Notes: generated by a model not told the origin, from the letters alone. DNA of 9,694 nucleotides from Pseudomonadota bacterium (GCA_021813195.1 JAKALI010000112.1:1-9694); one strand, 5' to 3'. Counted from the first letter of the stretch, positions 1 to 6,363 are shown. A program made the numbers and translations.

Positions 1-1
1 T

Positions 2-595
2 ACGACCGTTCCGATGCCCGGCCGCACTTCGAGCCTTGTGTGGGTGGAGACACCTCACGAAGCGCAACGGCTGATGACTCTTGCTGATGAGGCCTTCCGC
101 GAGGCCATCGAGCGGCGGCTGCAGGGTTTGCTTGGCAGCGTCGGCGACCTCGGACCACGTGCCGCGTTCCCCTTAAGCGGCCTGAAGCCGGCTACCTTTG
201 CGCAAAATCGGGTGGCGCTCGTCGGGGAAGCGGCCCACGTCATTCCGCCAATCGGCGCCCAGGGCTTGAATCTCGGACTTCGAGACGCGGCTTGTCTTGC
301 CGATTGCGCCGGCGAGGCCAAGGCGCGCGGCGAGGACCCTGGTGGAGCGGCCGTCCTTCAACGCTACAGCGCATGGCGCGCACCCGATATCCGTGGGCGG
401 ATTACGGCGGTCGACATCCTCAACCGCTCCCTCATCACGCCGCTGCTTCCCGTCCAGCTGCTGCGGGGGCTCGGGTTGCATCTCATCCGCATCGCGGGGC
501 CATTGCGACAACGCCTCGTGCGCGAGGGTGTCGCGCCCTCCGGCGCGTGCCCGAGTTTGATGCAACCCTCGACGCGGCCCGCAATGGCGACTTGA
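2..595 (+). CDS. UbiH/UbiF-family FAD-dependent hydroxylase, C-terminal part (5' end outside window)
   Basis: The frame is open from the left edge to the TGA at 593-595, so the N-terminal FAD-binding (GxGxxG) region lies outside the window. The visible part contains the second FAD-binding motif of class A flavoprotein monooxygenases, RVALVGEAAHVIPPIGAQG, followed by LNLGLRDAACLAD. The GAQGLNLGLRDA block is typical of the UbiH/UbiF/COQ6 family, which hydroxylates the ring of polyprenylated ubiquinone precursors at the inner membrane. The motif has Glu where many members have Asp (GEAAH rather than GDAAH); I recall this as common in alphaproteobacteria, so it is not evidence of inactivity. The C-terminal tail after about 150 visible residues is Arg/Pro-rich and less conserved. 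Which ring position it hydroxylates cannot be told from this fragment, so no symbol is given. The next gene is on the same strand about 130 bases downstream; co-transcription is possible but unsupported. Confidence 0.88.
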   Translation, partial: TTVPMPGRTSSLVWVETPHEAQRLMTLADEAFREAIERRLQGLLGSVGDLGPRAAFPLSGLKPATFAQNRVALVGEAAHVIPPIGAQGLNLGLRDAACLADCAGEAKARGEDPGGAAVLQRYSAWRAPDIRGRITAVDILNRSLITPLLPVQLLRGLGLHLIRIAGPLRQRLVREGVAPSGACPSLMQPSTRPAMAT

Positions 596-725
596 CGGTG
601 GGTGACGACCTTGCCAATAGGGCGGGCGCCCACGACCTCCTGGAAAGTTGCGCTCTGTGTCCTTGTTAAAAAGGGAGCGGCCTGGGGTGCGGTCGGGAAA
701 CCAGCACCCGCCATGGGAGCACGCC

Positions 726-1661
726 TTGGCGAAATCTGCCGCAACGCCCAACCGATCACGCTTGCGCGATCTGCAATTTTGGCTCGAGTACGTTCTGCTC
801 CGTGGCATCTTCGCGCCGTTCAGGGTGTTGCCGCTCGAAACCGCTGCCAGCTTCAGCGCATGGTGGTGGCGGCGGCTCGCGCCGCTTGTCAGTCCCAAGC
901 GCCATCAGCGCGCGCTTGAAAACTTACAGATCGCGTTTCCCGAAAAGACGGACGCGGAGCGGCTGTCCATCTGCCTCGCCCATTGGGAGAACCTCGGCCG
1001 CGTGATGGTCGAAACGATCCAGATCGACAAGATCATCGCCGATCCCAGGCGCATCGAGATCGTGCCGGCCCGTCTCTTCAATCGCTATCGCAACAAACTC
1101 GGCCCCGCTGTCGGGGTTTCGCTCCACATGGGCAACTGGGAGCTGGCAATCTGGCCCTTCGTCGTTGCCAACGCCAATCCCGGGGCTGTTTATCGCTCGG
1201 TCAACAATCCCTATGTCGATGCCTATCTGCGTCATCTGAGACGCGATCTGTATCCTGGCGGGCTGTTCGGCCGTGGCCGTGTGGAAGGTGATCACGGGGA
1301 TGAGCAGCGCACAGCCCGCATCCTGACGGATTTCGTGCGCCGCGGCGGGCGCCTCGGACTCGTGTGCGATCTCTATGATCGAACAGGCATCGACGTGCCG
1401 TTCTTCGGTCAGCCGGCGCGCACGCAGGCGATCGGCGCGATGATCGCGCGCAGGCTCGGCAGCCGCATGTGGATGTCCTGTTGCCGGCGGATCGGTAACG
1501 AAAGCCGCTTCGTCGTTGAGTTGAAGGAATTGCGGGTGCCGCGCACGGCCAATCAATCCGACGACATCCGAACGATCATGACCGAGATGCAACGCCAGTT
1601 CGAAGACTGGGTGCGCGAAGCACCCGAGCAGTGGATGTGGTCGAACCGCCGTTGGAGCTGA
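726..1661 (+). CDS. Lysophospholipid / lipid A acyltransferase, LpxL-HtrB family
   Basis: The protein, about 311 residues, belongs to the LpxL/LpxM/HtrB acyltransferase family, inner-membrane enzymes that move an acyl chain from acyl-ACP onto a lipid A precursor or related acceptor. The family's H-x4-D/E catalytic motif appears as HMGNWE (His134, Glu139 with this start), followed by AVYRSVNNPYVDAYLRHLR, which fits the family's acceptor-site region. The N-terminal 45 residues are hydrophobic and aromatic with many Arg, as expected for a membrane anchor. The start is uncertain. The frame is open from 648 (TTG). GTG at 687 has AAGGGAG nine bases upstream, and TTG at 726 has GGGAG six bases upstream and gives the usual family length. 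I prefer 726 (MAKSAATPNRS). The acpXL-fab gene set that flanks the long-chain acyltransferase in rhizobia is absent, so the acceptor and acyl chain cannot be named. Confidence 0.88.
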   Translation: MAKSAATPNRSRLRDLQFWLEYVLLRGIFAPFRVLPLETAASFSAWWWRRLAPLVSPKRHQRALENLQIAFPEKTDAERLSICLAHWENLGRVMVETIQIDKIIADPRRIEIVPARLFNRYRNKLGPAVGVSLHMGNWELAIWPFVVANANPGAVYRSVNNPYVDAYLRHLRRDLYPGGLFGRGRVEGDHGDEQRTARILTDFVRRGGRLGLVCDLYDRTGIDVPFFGQPARTQAIGAMIARRLGSRMWMSCCRRIGNESRFVVELKELRVPRTANQSDDIRTIMTEMQRQFEDWVREAPEQWMWSNRRWS

Positions 1662-1710
1662 GAATGGCCCACCAACCTGCACTTAGCGATCTGAAGCGGG
1701 TGTTCCCCCA

Positions 1711-2241
1711 TCAGCTTTGCGGTGCGAACCCAGCCTTGTAGCGACGCCAGTTTGCAGCGTAGCGTCCGGCGCTCGCCTTGAGCCTCTCTGACTCCTCGCT
1801 CGTCAATTCTCGCACGATCTTGCCAGGTGAACCAAGAACCATAGACCGCGGCGGAATCTCTTTGCCTTCCGTGATCAGCGTATTGGCTCCGATCAGCGAA
1901 CCCTCGCCGATCTTGGCGCCATTGAGCACGATCGAGCCGATCCCAATCAACGATCCACGGCCAATCGTGCAGCCATGCAGCATCACCATATGTCCGATGG
2001 TGCAGTCGTCTCCAATGTCCAGCGGAAAACCGGGATCGGTATGCAGAACACAGCCGTCCTGGACGTTCGAGCGCGCACCCACGCGGATCAGTTCGTTATC
2101 CCCGCGCAGGACCGCGCCGAACCAGACGCTGGCGTCTTCGCAAAGCTCGATACGCCCAATGGCCATCGCATTTGGCGCGACCCAGAAGTTGCCCGAAGCC
2201 GGCACAACGACTTCGGCCGTCCCCAGCCGGTAGAGAGCCAT
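1711..2241 (-). CDS. Gamma-class carbonic anhydrase-like hexapeptide-repeat protein
   Basis: A 176-residue left-handed beta-helix protein built of hexapeptide repeats. It matches the CamH/YrdA/PaaY-type gamma carbonic anhydrase family. The three expected metal-binding histidines are all present: His67 in CVLHT, His84 in TIGHM and His89 in MLHG. Arg46 and Asp48 of VLRGD and Asp62 of NVQDG match residues the family uses for trimer contacts and active-site shaping. Members form trimers with metal sites between subunits; some hydrate CO2, others have no proven activity. A C-terminal helix with [16 protein letters not shown] is also typical. The start at 2241 is ATG with GAGGAG ten bases upstream; the in-frame TTG at 2259 would put that ribosome-binding site inside the gene. 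It lies 36 bases after the DUF3126 gene and is probably the last gene of the cysE operon. Confidence 0.93.
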   Translation of the reverse strand: MALYRLGTAEVVVPASGNFWVAPNAMAIGRIELCEDASVWFGAVLRGDNELIRVGARSNVQDGCVLHTDPGFPLDIGDDCTIGHMVMLHGCTIGRGSLIGIGSIVLNGAKIGEGSLIGANTLITEGKEIPPRSMVLGSPGKIVRELTSEESERLKASAGRYAANWRRYKAGFAPQS

Positions 2242-2277
2242 GATACAACAACTCCTCAACTCCGCGCGGCTGCCGCT

Positions 2278-2496
2278 TCAAGCATCTTCCAAATCGACGT
2301 CAAGGATCGCCATCTGGAACTGATAGGAGGTTTCTCCGTCTTCTTCTTCACGAAAGAGCACCGCAACGAAATCGTCGCCGATATAAACTTCGGCGCTGTC
2401 GTCCTTCTTCGGCCGAGCGCGCACACTGAGATTGGGCGTCTTGAACGTCTTCCTCAGGTAGCGTTCCAGCCGCGCGATTTCGTCTTTCTTCACCAT
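2278..2496 (-). CDS. DUF3126 family protein (small, conserved, function unknown)
   Basis: A 72-residue acidic protein with no signal peptide or membrane segment, matching what I know of DUF3126, a family largely limited to alphaproteobacteria. The N-terminal half is a basic helix (KKDEIARLERYLRKTF). The C-terminal half holds the conserved core ARPKKDDSAEVYIGDDFVAV followed by a run of acids and YQFQMAILDVDLED, consistent with a small alpha/beta fold. The ATG at 2496 has GGAGG only two bases upstream, an unusually short spacing. It lies 63 bases downstream of cysE and 36 bases upstream of the carbonic anhydrase-like gene on the same strand, so the three are probably co-transcribed. Adjacency to cysE is, as I recall, frequent in Hyphomicrobiales, which suggests a role linked to cysteine or sulfur metabolism. 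That role is inference; no biochemical function is known to me. Confidence 0.9.
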   Translation of the reverse strand: MVKKDEIARLERYLRKTFKTPNLSVRARPKKDDSAEVYIGDDFVAVLFREEEDGETSYQFQMAILDVDLEDA

Positions 2497-2559
2497 CGCC
2501 TCCGGGTTGTTACATGGGCCGTCCGGGGCGCGTCAGAAGATTGTCCCCGACTGTCGTAC

Positions 2560-3429
2560 TCATAGTCCGCTGTAGTCGTCTGGACCAATCATCTGATCCA
2601 TGGTGCGCGCAGGTTCCGCACAGGCCGCCCGCCCAACGATTCGTGCAGGAACCCCCGCCACGGTCATGTTCGGTGGCACATCCTGAAGCACCACACTGCC
2701 CGCAGCGATGAGCGCGCAGTTCCCGATGTGGATGTTGCCGAGCACCTTTGCGCCGGCCCCGATCAAAACACCCGAGCCGATCTTGGGATGGCGATCACCG
2801 GTGGCTTTACCGCTGCCACCGAGCGTCACGGCATGCAGGAACGAGCAATTGTCTCCAACGACAGCGGTCTCGCCAACCACAAACCCCGTGGCGTGATCGA
2901 GCATGATCCCGCGCCCGAAGCGCGCGGCCGGATGAATATCCGTGCCAAACAGCTTCGACGACTGACTCTGAAGGTAGAGCGCAAAATCCCGTCGGCCCTG
3001 ACGCCACAGCTCATGCGCAAACCGGTGCGTGACGAGCGCGTGGAACCCTTTGAAGAACAGCACGGGCTCCAAGAATCGTGTGCAAGCCGGATCGCGGTCG
3101 AGCACGGCGGCGAGATCGGCCCGGATCGCAGCAGCGGTATCCGGCTGACTGTCAAGCACGTCCTGAAATGTCTGCAGGATCAATCCGGCATCGACATCTG
3201 AATGGTTGAGGCGTTGGGCAACACGATGGGCTATCGCATCCTCCAGCCGGCTGTGATTGACGATGGTGGCGAAGATGAACCCAGTCAGCGCCGGCTCGGC
3301 GGCCATCGCCTCTTGGGCCTCATGAAGTAGTCGCGCCCAGATTGGATCGTCGCTGCGTTGGCGCGCCGGCGACGTGGTGGGCATCGAAGCGGTTCGGCCG
3401 GTTGGAGAGGTGGATCGTTGCGCGGACAT
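2560..3429 (-). CDS. cysE: Serine O-acetyltransferase CysE
   Basis: CysE transfers acetyl from acetyl-CoA to L-serine to give O-acetylserine, the committed step of cysteine synthesis, in the cytoplasm. The 289-residue protein has the N-terminal helical domain typical of CysE (from DDPIWARLLHEAQEAMAAEP, about residues 27-46) and a C-terminal left-handed beta-helix (from about residue 160). Active-site residues are present with the spacing of E. coli CysE: Asp113 in RDPA, Asp178-His179 in MLDHATG, and His214 in DRHPKIG. VGETAVVG and SFLHAVTLGG are classic CysE strings. The C-terminus keeps the MDQMI segment but ends in ...DDYSGL, so the last residue is Leu rather than the Ile that usually docks into CysK. 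ATG at 3429 is chosen; TTG at 3456 and ATG at 3384 are in frame, and none has a strong ribosome-binding site. The first 25 residues are low-complexity, so 3384 is a real alternative. Confidence 0.95.
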   Translation of the reverse strand: MSAQRSTSPTGRTASMPTTSPARQRSDDPIWARLLHEAQEAMAAEPALTGFIFATIVNHSRLEDAIAHRVAQRLNHSDVDAGLILQTFQDVLDSQPDTAAAIRADLAAVLDRDPACTRFLEPVLFFKGFHALVTHRFAHELWRQGRRDFALYLQSQSSKLFGTDIHPAARFGRGIMLDHATGFVVGETAVVGDNCSFLHAVTLGGSGKATGDRHPKIGSGVLIGAGAKVLGNIHIGNCALIAAGSVVLQDVPPNMTVAGVPARIVGRAACAEPARTMDQMIGPDDYSGL

Positions 3430-3485
3430 GACGGTGGTGGCTCGGTTATGGCCCAAATCTCAGCGCCGGTGTGCGCTGCAAAATG

Positions 3486-3514
3486 GCGTATCGCGGACGC
3501 CGACTGGCCGTCAA
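3486..3514 (-). promoter_or_regulatory. Possible sigma-70-type promoter for the cysE operon
   Basis: On the minus strand TTGACG (3514-3509) is a near-perfect -35 element. It is followed after 17 bases by ATACGC (3491-3486), a poor -10. It lies between the upstream terminator and the cysE start and would give a leader of about 50 bases. Only the -35 is convincing. Confidence 0.3.
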
Positions 3515-3620
3515 TCTAAACCTAAGACCCGGCGTTGTAGAGGCGTGTATTTGCCTTTTCGTGCCGCGCGCCCGAACGCCCCTTCAAGGCGGCTCCCCGT
3601 TGGGGGCACATGGACCCGAA

Positions 3621-3657
3621 CGTCTGAAATAATGACGGCCCGGGATAGCCCGGGCCG
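3621..3657 (-). terminator. Rho-independent terminator after the sigma-54 response regulator gene
   Basis: A perfect 9-bp GC-only stem (3636-3644 with 3649-3657) closes a four-base ATAG loop. Read on the minus strand it is followed by the T-rich stretch TCATTATTTC. It begins about 50 bases past the regulator's stop codon at 3706 and should separate that gene from cysE. The U-tract is interrupted, so termination may be incomplete. Confidence 0.65.
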
Positions 3658-3705
3658 CTCGCCGCGTGATCTTGTCCGGGTCATCGACCCGTCCGCGCAG
3701 CGGCG

Positions 3706-5214
3706 TCAGTTGATGCGCGGCTCCAACCCATAGTCCTGCATTTTGCGATAGAGCGTAGAGCGGCCGATCTTCAAACGCTTGGCGACCTCCGTCATGTGGC
3801 CGCGATAGCGTCCGAGCGCGAGGCGGATCATGTCGGCCTCGATCGCCTCCAAGGATCGGATGTTCCCGCTGTCATCAACCGCGGGAATCCCGAGTTGACC
3901 CGCTCCCGTGTCGGAACGCACCTCGACGGTCTGGGGAATGCGATCCTCTGCACCCAAAAGTGCGGGGCCAGAGTAGACCGCGCGCTTGGCCGGTTCGGCC
4001 GGGGCCGGCGGGATCTCGACGTCAAAGCCCTCGACGTGCGCCGCAATCTGGGGAAATTCGTTGACCGTCAGCTCCGCCCGATCGCACAGAACGACGGCGC
4101 GAAATACTGCGTTCTCCAATTGGCGCACATTGCCGGGCCAGGAATATGCGCGCAACAGCTTCATCGCGTCCGGCGTGATCCCTGAAACGCGTTTGCCCTC
4201 CTCGGCCGCAAATCGCGTCACGAAATGAAGCGCAAGTTCGCCAATGTCATCCACGCGCTCGCGCAACGGAGGCACCCAGATCGGAAACACGTTGAGACGG
4301 TAATAGAGATCGTCACGGAACTTGCCATCTTTGACGAGCTGGATCATGTCGCGGTTCGTCGCCGAAATGAGGCGAAAGTTCACTTTCACCGGACGCTTTG
4401 CACCGACCGGATCGATCTCGCCTTCCTGCAGCGCGCGCAGCAATTTAACCTGCGCATCGAGAGGAAGTTCGCCAACCTCGTCCAAAAATAGCGTGCCGCC
4501 ATCGGCTTCCTGAAACTTCCCGATGCGCCTGTCCGTCGCCCCGGTGAACGAGCCCTTCTCGTGACCGAAAAGGATCGACTCCACGAGATTTTCTGGAATT
4601 GCGCCGCAGTTGACGGTGATGAAGGGGCGGCCTGCGCGCTCGCTCTCACCCTGGATCGCGCGCGCAATGAGTTCTTTGCCGACTCCGGACTCACCTTCAA
4701 TCAGCACCGGAATATTTGAGGTAGCAGCCCGCTTGCCGAGCGAGACGACACGCGCCATCGCCTCACCCCGAATGATGAGATCATCGAAGGTGAGCGTGCC
4801 TTCAACTTTCTTCTTGATCCGCGTGATCTCGCCAGCGAGCGCCTCGATCTTGAGAGCCGTCTTGATCGAAACTTCAAGTCGCTCGGGCGATGCCGGCTTG
4901 ATGACGAAATCAGCGGCACCAGCCCGCATCACCTGAATGGCGGAGTCGATGGAACCGTGGGCCGTCTGCACGATGATCGGCGGGATACCCGGTTTCTGGG
5001 CGATGCGATCGAGGACGGCCATGCCGTCAACTCCTGGCATCACCAGATCGAGCAGCACCACGGAAATCTGCCCCCGATCCGGACCTTCGAGGATCTGGAT
5101 CGCCTGCTCACCGGAGTTCGTGGTTTTTGTTTCAAAACCGAGCCGCTTGATCATCTCTTCGAGCAGGCGGCGTTGGACGGGATCGTCGTCGACGATAAGG
5201 ACACGCTTGGCCAT
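3706..5214 (-). CDS. NtrC-class sigma-54-dependent response regulator, orphan (possibly TacA-like)
   Basis: This 502-residue protein is a phosphorylation-controlled activator of RNA polymerase with sigma-54. The receiver domain (residues 1-120) has acidic residues 9-11 (VDDDP), phosphoacceptor Asp56 in LLDLVMPG, Thr84 and Lys106. A short coiled linker (120-138) leads to the AAA+ domain: Walker A GESGVGKE (174-181), the sigma-54 contact loop as GSFTGA (221-226), Walker B LFLDE (Asp245-Glu246) and the FRDDLYYRLN segment. After a Pro/Ala-rich linker of about 60 residues comes a Fis-type helix-turn-helix, TEVAKRLKIGRSTLYRKMQD (475-494). All active residues are intact; Ser in GSFTGA is a known variant. 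No histidine kinase gene lies nearby. The VDDDPVQRRLLEE opening and the C-terminus resemble, from memory, Caulobacter TacA, a polar-development regulator; this is tentative. ATG at 5214 lacks a strong ribosome-binding site. The gene ends before a terminator. Confidence 0.95.
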   Translation of the reverse strand: MAKRVLIVDDDPVQRRLLEEMIKRLGFETKTTNSGEQAIQILEGPDRGQISVVLLDLVMPGVDGMAVLDRIAQKPGIPPIIVQTAHGSIDSAIQVMRAGAADFVIKPASPERLEVSIKTALKIEALAGEITRIKKKVEGTLTFDDLIIRGEAMARVVSLGKRAATSNIPVLIEGESGVGKELIARAIQGESERAGRPFITVNCGAIPENLVESILFGHEKGSFTGATDRRIGKFQEADGGTLFLDEVGELPLDAQVKLLRALQEGEIDPVGAKRPVKVNFRLISATNRDMIQLVKDGKFRDDLYYRLNVFPIWVPPLRERVDDIGELALHFVTRFAAEEGKRVSGITPDAMKLLRAYSWPGNVRQLENAVFRAVVLCDRAELTVNEFPQIAAHVEGFDVEIPPAPAEPAKRAVYSGPALLGAEDRIPQTVEVRSDTGAGQLGIPAVDDSGNIRSLEAIEADMIRLALGRYRGHMTEVAKRLKIGRSTLYRKMQDYGLEPRIN

Positions 5215-5428
5215 CTGGCACTCGTACTCGACTGGAACTCTACGCGCGGACCGTGGACCTTCACCTCAAGGCGTACCGTAAAGAGACGCCCGCCCACCGA
5301 CCGCTAGGCACTGAACGGCCCGAGATTGCCCGACAACGGTAAACAGGAAGTTGCGGAGATACGGACTTTGGCGCTTTTTCGAACATTTCGAGGTTGCAAC
5401 GGCGGTGCGTTGCGCCTGGCGACGCCGC
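5215..5428. other. Non-coding stretch upstream of the response regulator
   Basis: This lies between the start of the sigma-54 regulator and the end of the decayed gene to its right, so it should hold the regulator's promoter. I see neither a clear -35/-10 pair nor a TGGCAC-N5-TTGC sigma-54 element on the minus strand. Two short palindromes are visible: TCGAACATTTCGA at 5379-5391 and GTTGCAAC at 5393-5400, back to back about 165-185 bases before the start codon. They could be an operator, but arms of four to five bases can occur by chance. The open minus-strand frame that crosses this region has no family resemblance beyond the Gly-rich tail described for the pseudogene. Confidence 0.4.
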
Positions 5429-6111
5429 TCAATCCCCGCCCCGTCACCACCGTCATCCCCGTCGCCGCGGCCGTCGCCCGCACCGTCGCCCAAGCCGCAC
5501 GTCGTCCCATCGTAGTCGGTGCGCGTGAACTCCACGCCCTAGGTCAATGTGAAGCCATCCGCGTCGTCACCCGCAAAACCCGGTTTTTTTCACACAGTAG
5601 GTTTTGGCGTCCGGTAGATCGAGATTGGCGTCAAGAGCGAACAGGAGTGGCCAGTGCGAGGCCGAAAGCGCGTCAATGCGCTCGCACGCAAGCTCTCACA
5701 TGCGCCTCAGGGCCCCATTTGTTCGCGAGTCCCCGTACGCCAGCTCGGCGACGGGAGTGAACGGCAACTTGTGTCCGAAGGCGCGCTTGCAAAAGGCGTT
5801 GTACCTCTTCGTCTCGCGCGAAAAATCATACCACAGCCAACCGGCCGCCTGAGACGGCATCGCAACAGAGCGGTGGCCGCCGTTCACGTAGCCCCGAAAA
5901 AATGCTTCAGGGCGTTCACCACGCGAGATCGCTGTTGGGCAGAAAGATCGGGCACATGGCGGTCCAGCCGGCCCAAAACCCCAGCCGGCCATGTGTAACT
6001 TTCGATGAATTTCAAACGCCGCCGTCGGCACCCGGAGGACAAGACGATTCTGAGGACAATTCCCGCAGCGACAAGCGCCAGAAGCGAAACATCGATGCCA
6101 AAAACGTTCAA
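5429..6111 (-). pseudogene. Decayed membrane-anchored 'glycine-rich domain-containing' (GRDP-like) family protein
   Basis: No single frame is intact, but joined minus-strand frames rebuild one protein. It starts at TTG 6111, with GAGG five bases upstream, and has a hydrophobic N-terminus (VSLLALVAAGIVLRIVL), then FIESYTWPAGVLGRLDRH and LSAQQRSRVVNALKHFF. After a frameshift at the T6 run (5897-5902) it continues with VAMPSQAAGWLWYDF (5816-5866 region) and YNAFCKRAFG (5774-5803), up to a UGA at 5696-5698. Past the UGA, ELACER (5678-5695) and PLLFALDA (5627-5650) follow in the same frame. After a second shift at the A7 run (5584-5590) and a UAG (5539-5541) comes a Gly/Asp-rich tail. The order, motif MPS...W...F...T..Y..FC..AFG...TP, then LAC.E and LPLLFALDA, and the glycine-rich end match the bacterial family as I remember it. 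The usual D-xx-W-H is G-WL-W-Y here, so conserved residues are lost too. The end point is approximate. Confidence 0.72.
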
Positions 6112-6363
6112 TCAAACCTCATGTCCATGCTCAAACTCAAACCAAGATGCGCCAGCAAAAAGCCCCGAGCAACGCAAACCACCTCCGGCGATGTCAAGAG
6201 CCTTTCACAGATCCAGGAATCCTCGCGTGAAACGCGTCGCGTTTTTCTTCACGCTTGCGACACGATCTACCAGGATCACTTGTCCTCAAGCTCTGCGCCG
6301 CTTAAGTGCAGCCCACGATCGAAAGCCATCTGGCATGAGTGAACGGAAGGGATAACACAATCC
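6112..6363. other. Divergent intergenic region upstream of pepF
   Basis: This is the space between the decayed minus-strand gene and pepF on the plus strand, and should carry the promoter of pepF. I see no convincing sigma-70 pair. A small hairpin (AAACGC at 6230-6235 with GCGTTT at 6239-6244) is followed by TTCTTC on the plus strand; no plus-strand gene ends just before it, so it may be chance or a leader structure. The plus-strand open frames that span it have compositions rich in Arg, Ser, Lys and Pro with no recognisable motif, and I do not regard them as genes. Confidence 0.4.

Noticed and set aside
592..620. TTGACG overlapping the UbiH-like stop as a -35 for the acyltransferase gene
   Set aside because: No acceptable -10 hexamer is found 16-18 bases downstream (CAATAG region), so the match is probably chance.
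173..898. Long minus-strand open frame (241 codons) across the UbiH-like gene and into the acyltransferase gene
   Set aside because: It lies antisense to recognised coding regions, has biased Arg/Gly/His composition and no family motif. It is a GC-rich shadow frame.
924..1682. Minus-strand open frame of 252 codons antisense to the LpxL-like gene
   Set aside because: It covers almost the whole acyltransferase gene in antisense, and its His/Asp/Ile-rich translation mirrors the codons of the sense gene. No motif is recognised.
5441..5490. CCGTCGCC-like repeats taken as a regulatory or satellite repeat
   Set aside because: The repeats are imperfect and are simply explained as Asp-Gly codons of the glycine-rich tail on the minus strand.
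6230..6249. Hairpin followed by a T-rich run, as a plus-strand terminator
   Set aside because: The stem is only six pairs and no plus-strand gene ends upstream of it; it lies in the leader of pepF.
5902..6355. Plus-strand open frames before pepF (146 and 116 codons)
   Set aside because: They overlap the readable minus-strand relic, have Arg/Ser/Pro-rich translations without any motif, and no good ribosome-binding site.
5215..6363. Possible defence, toxin-antitoxin or mobile element in the large gap
   Set aside because: No transposase, inverted terminal repeats, direct repeats or toxin/antitoxin-like pair was seen; the content is explained by one decayed gene and two intergenic regions.
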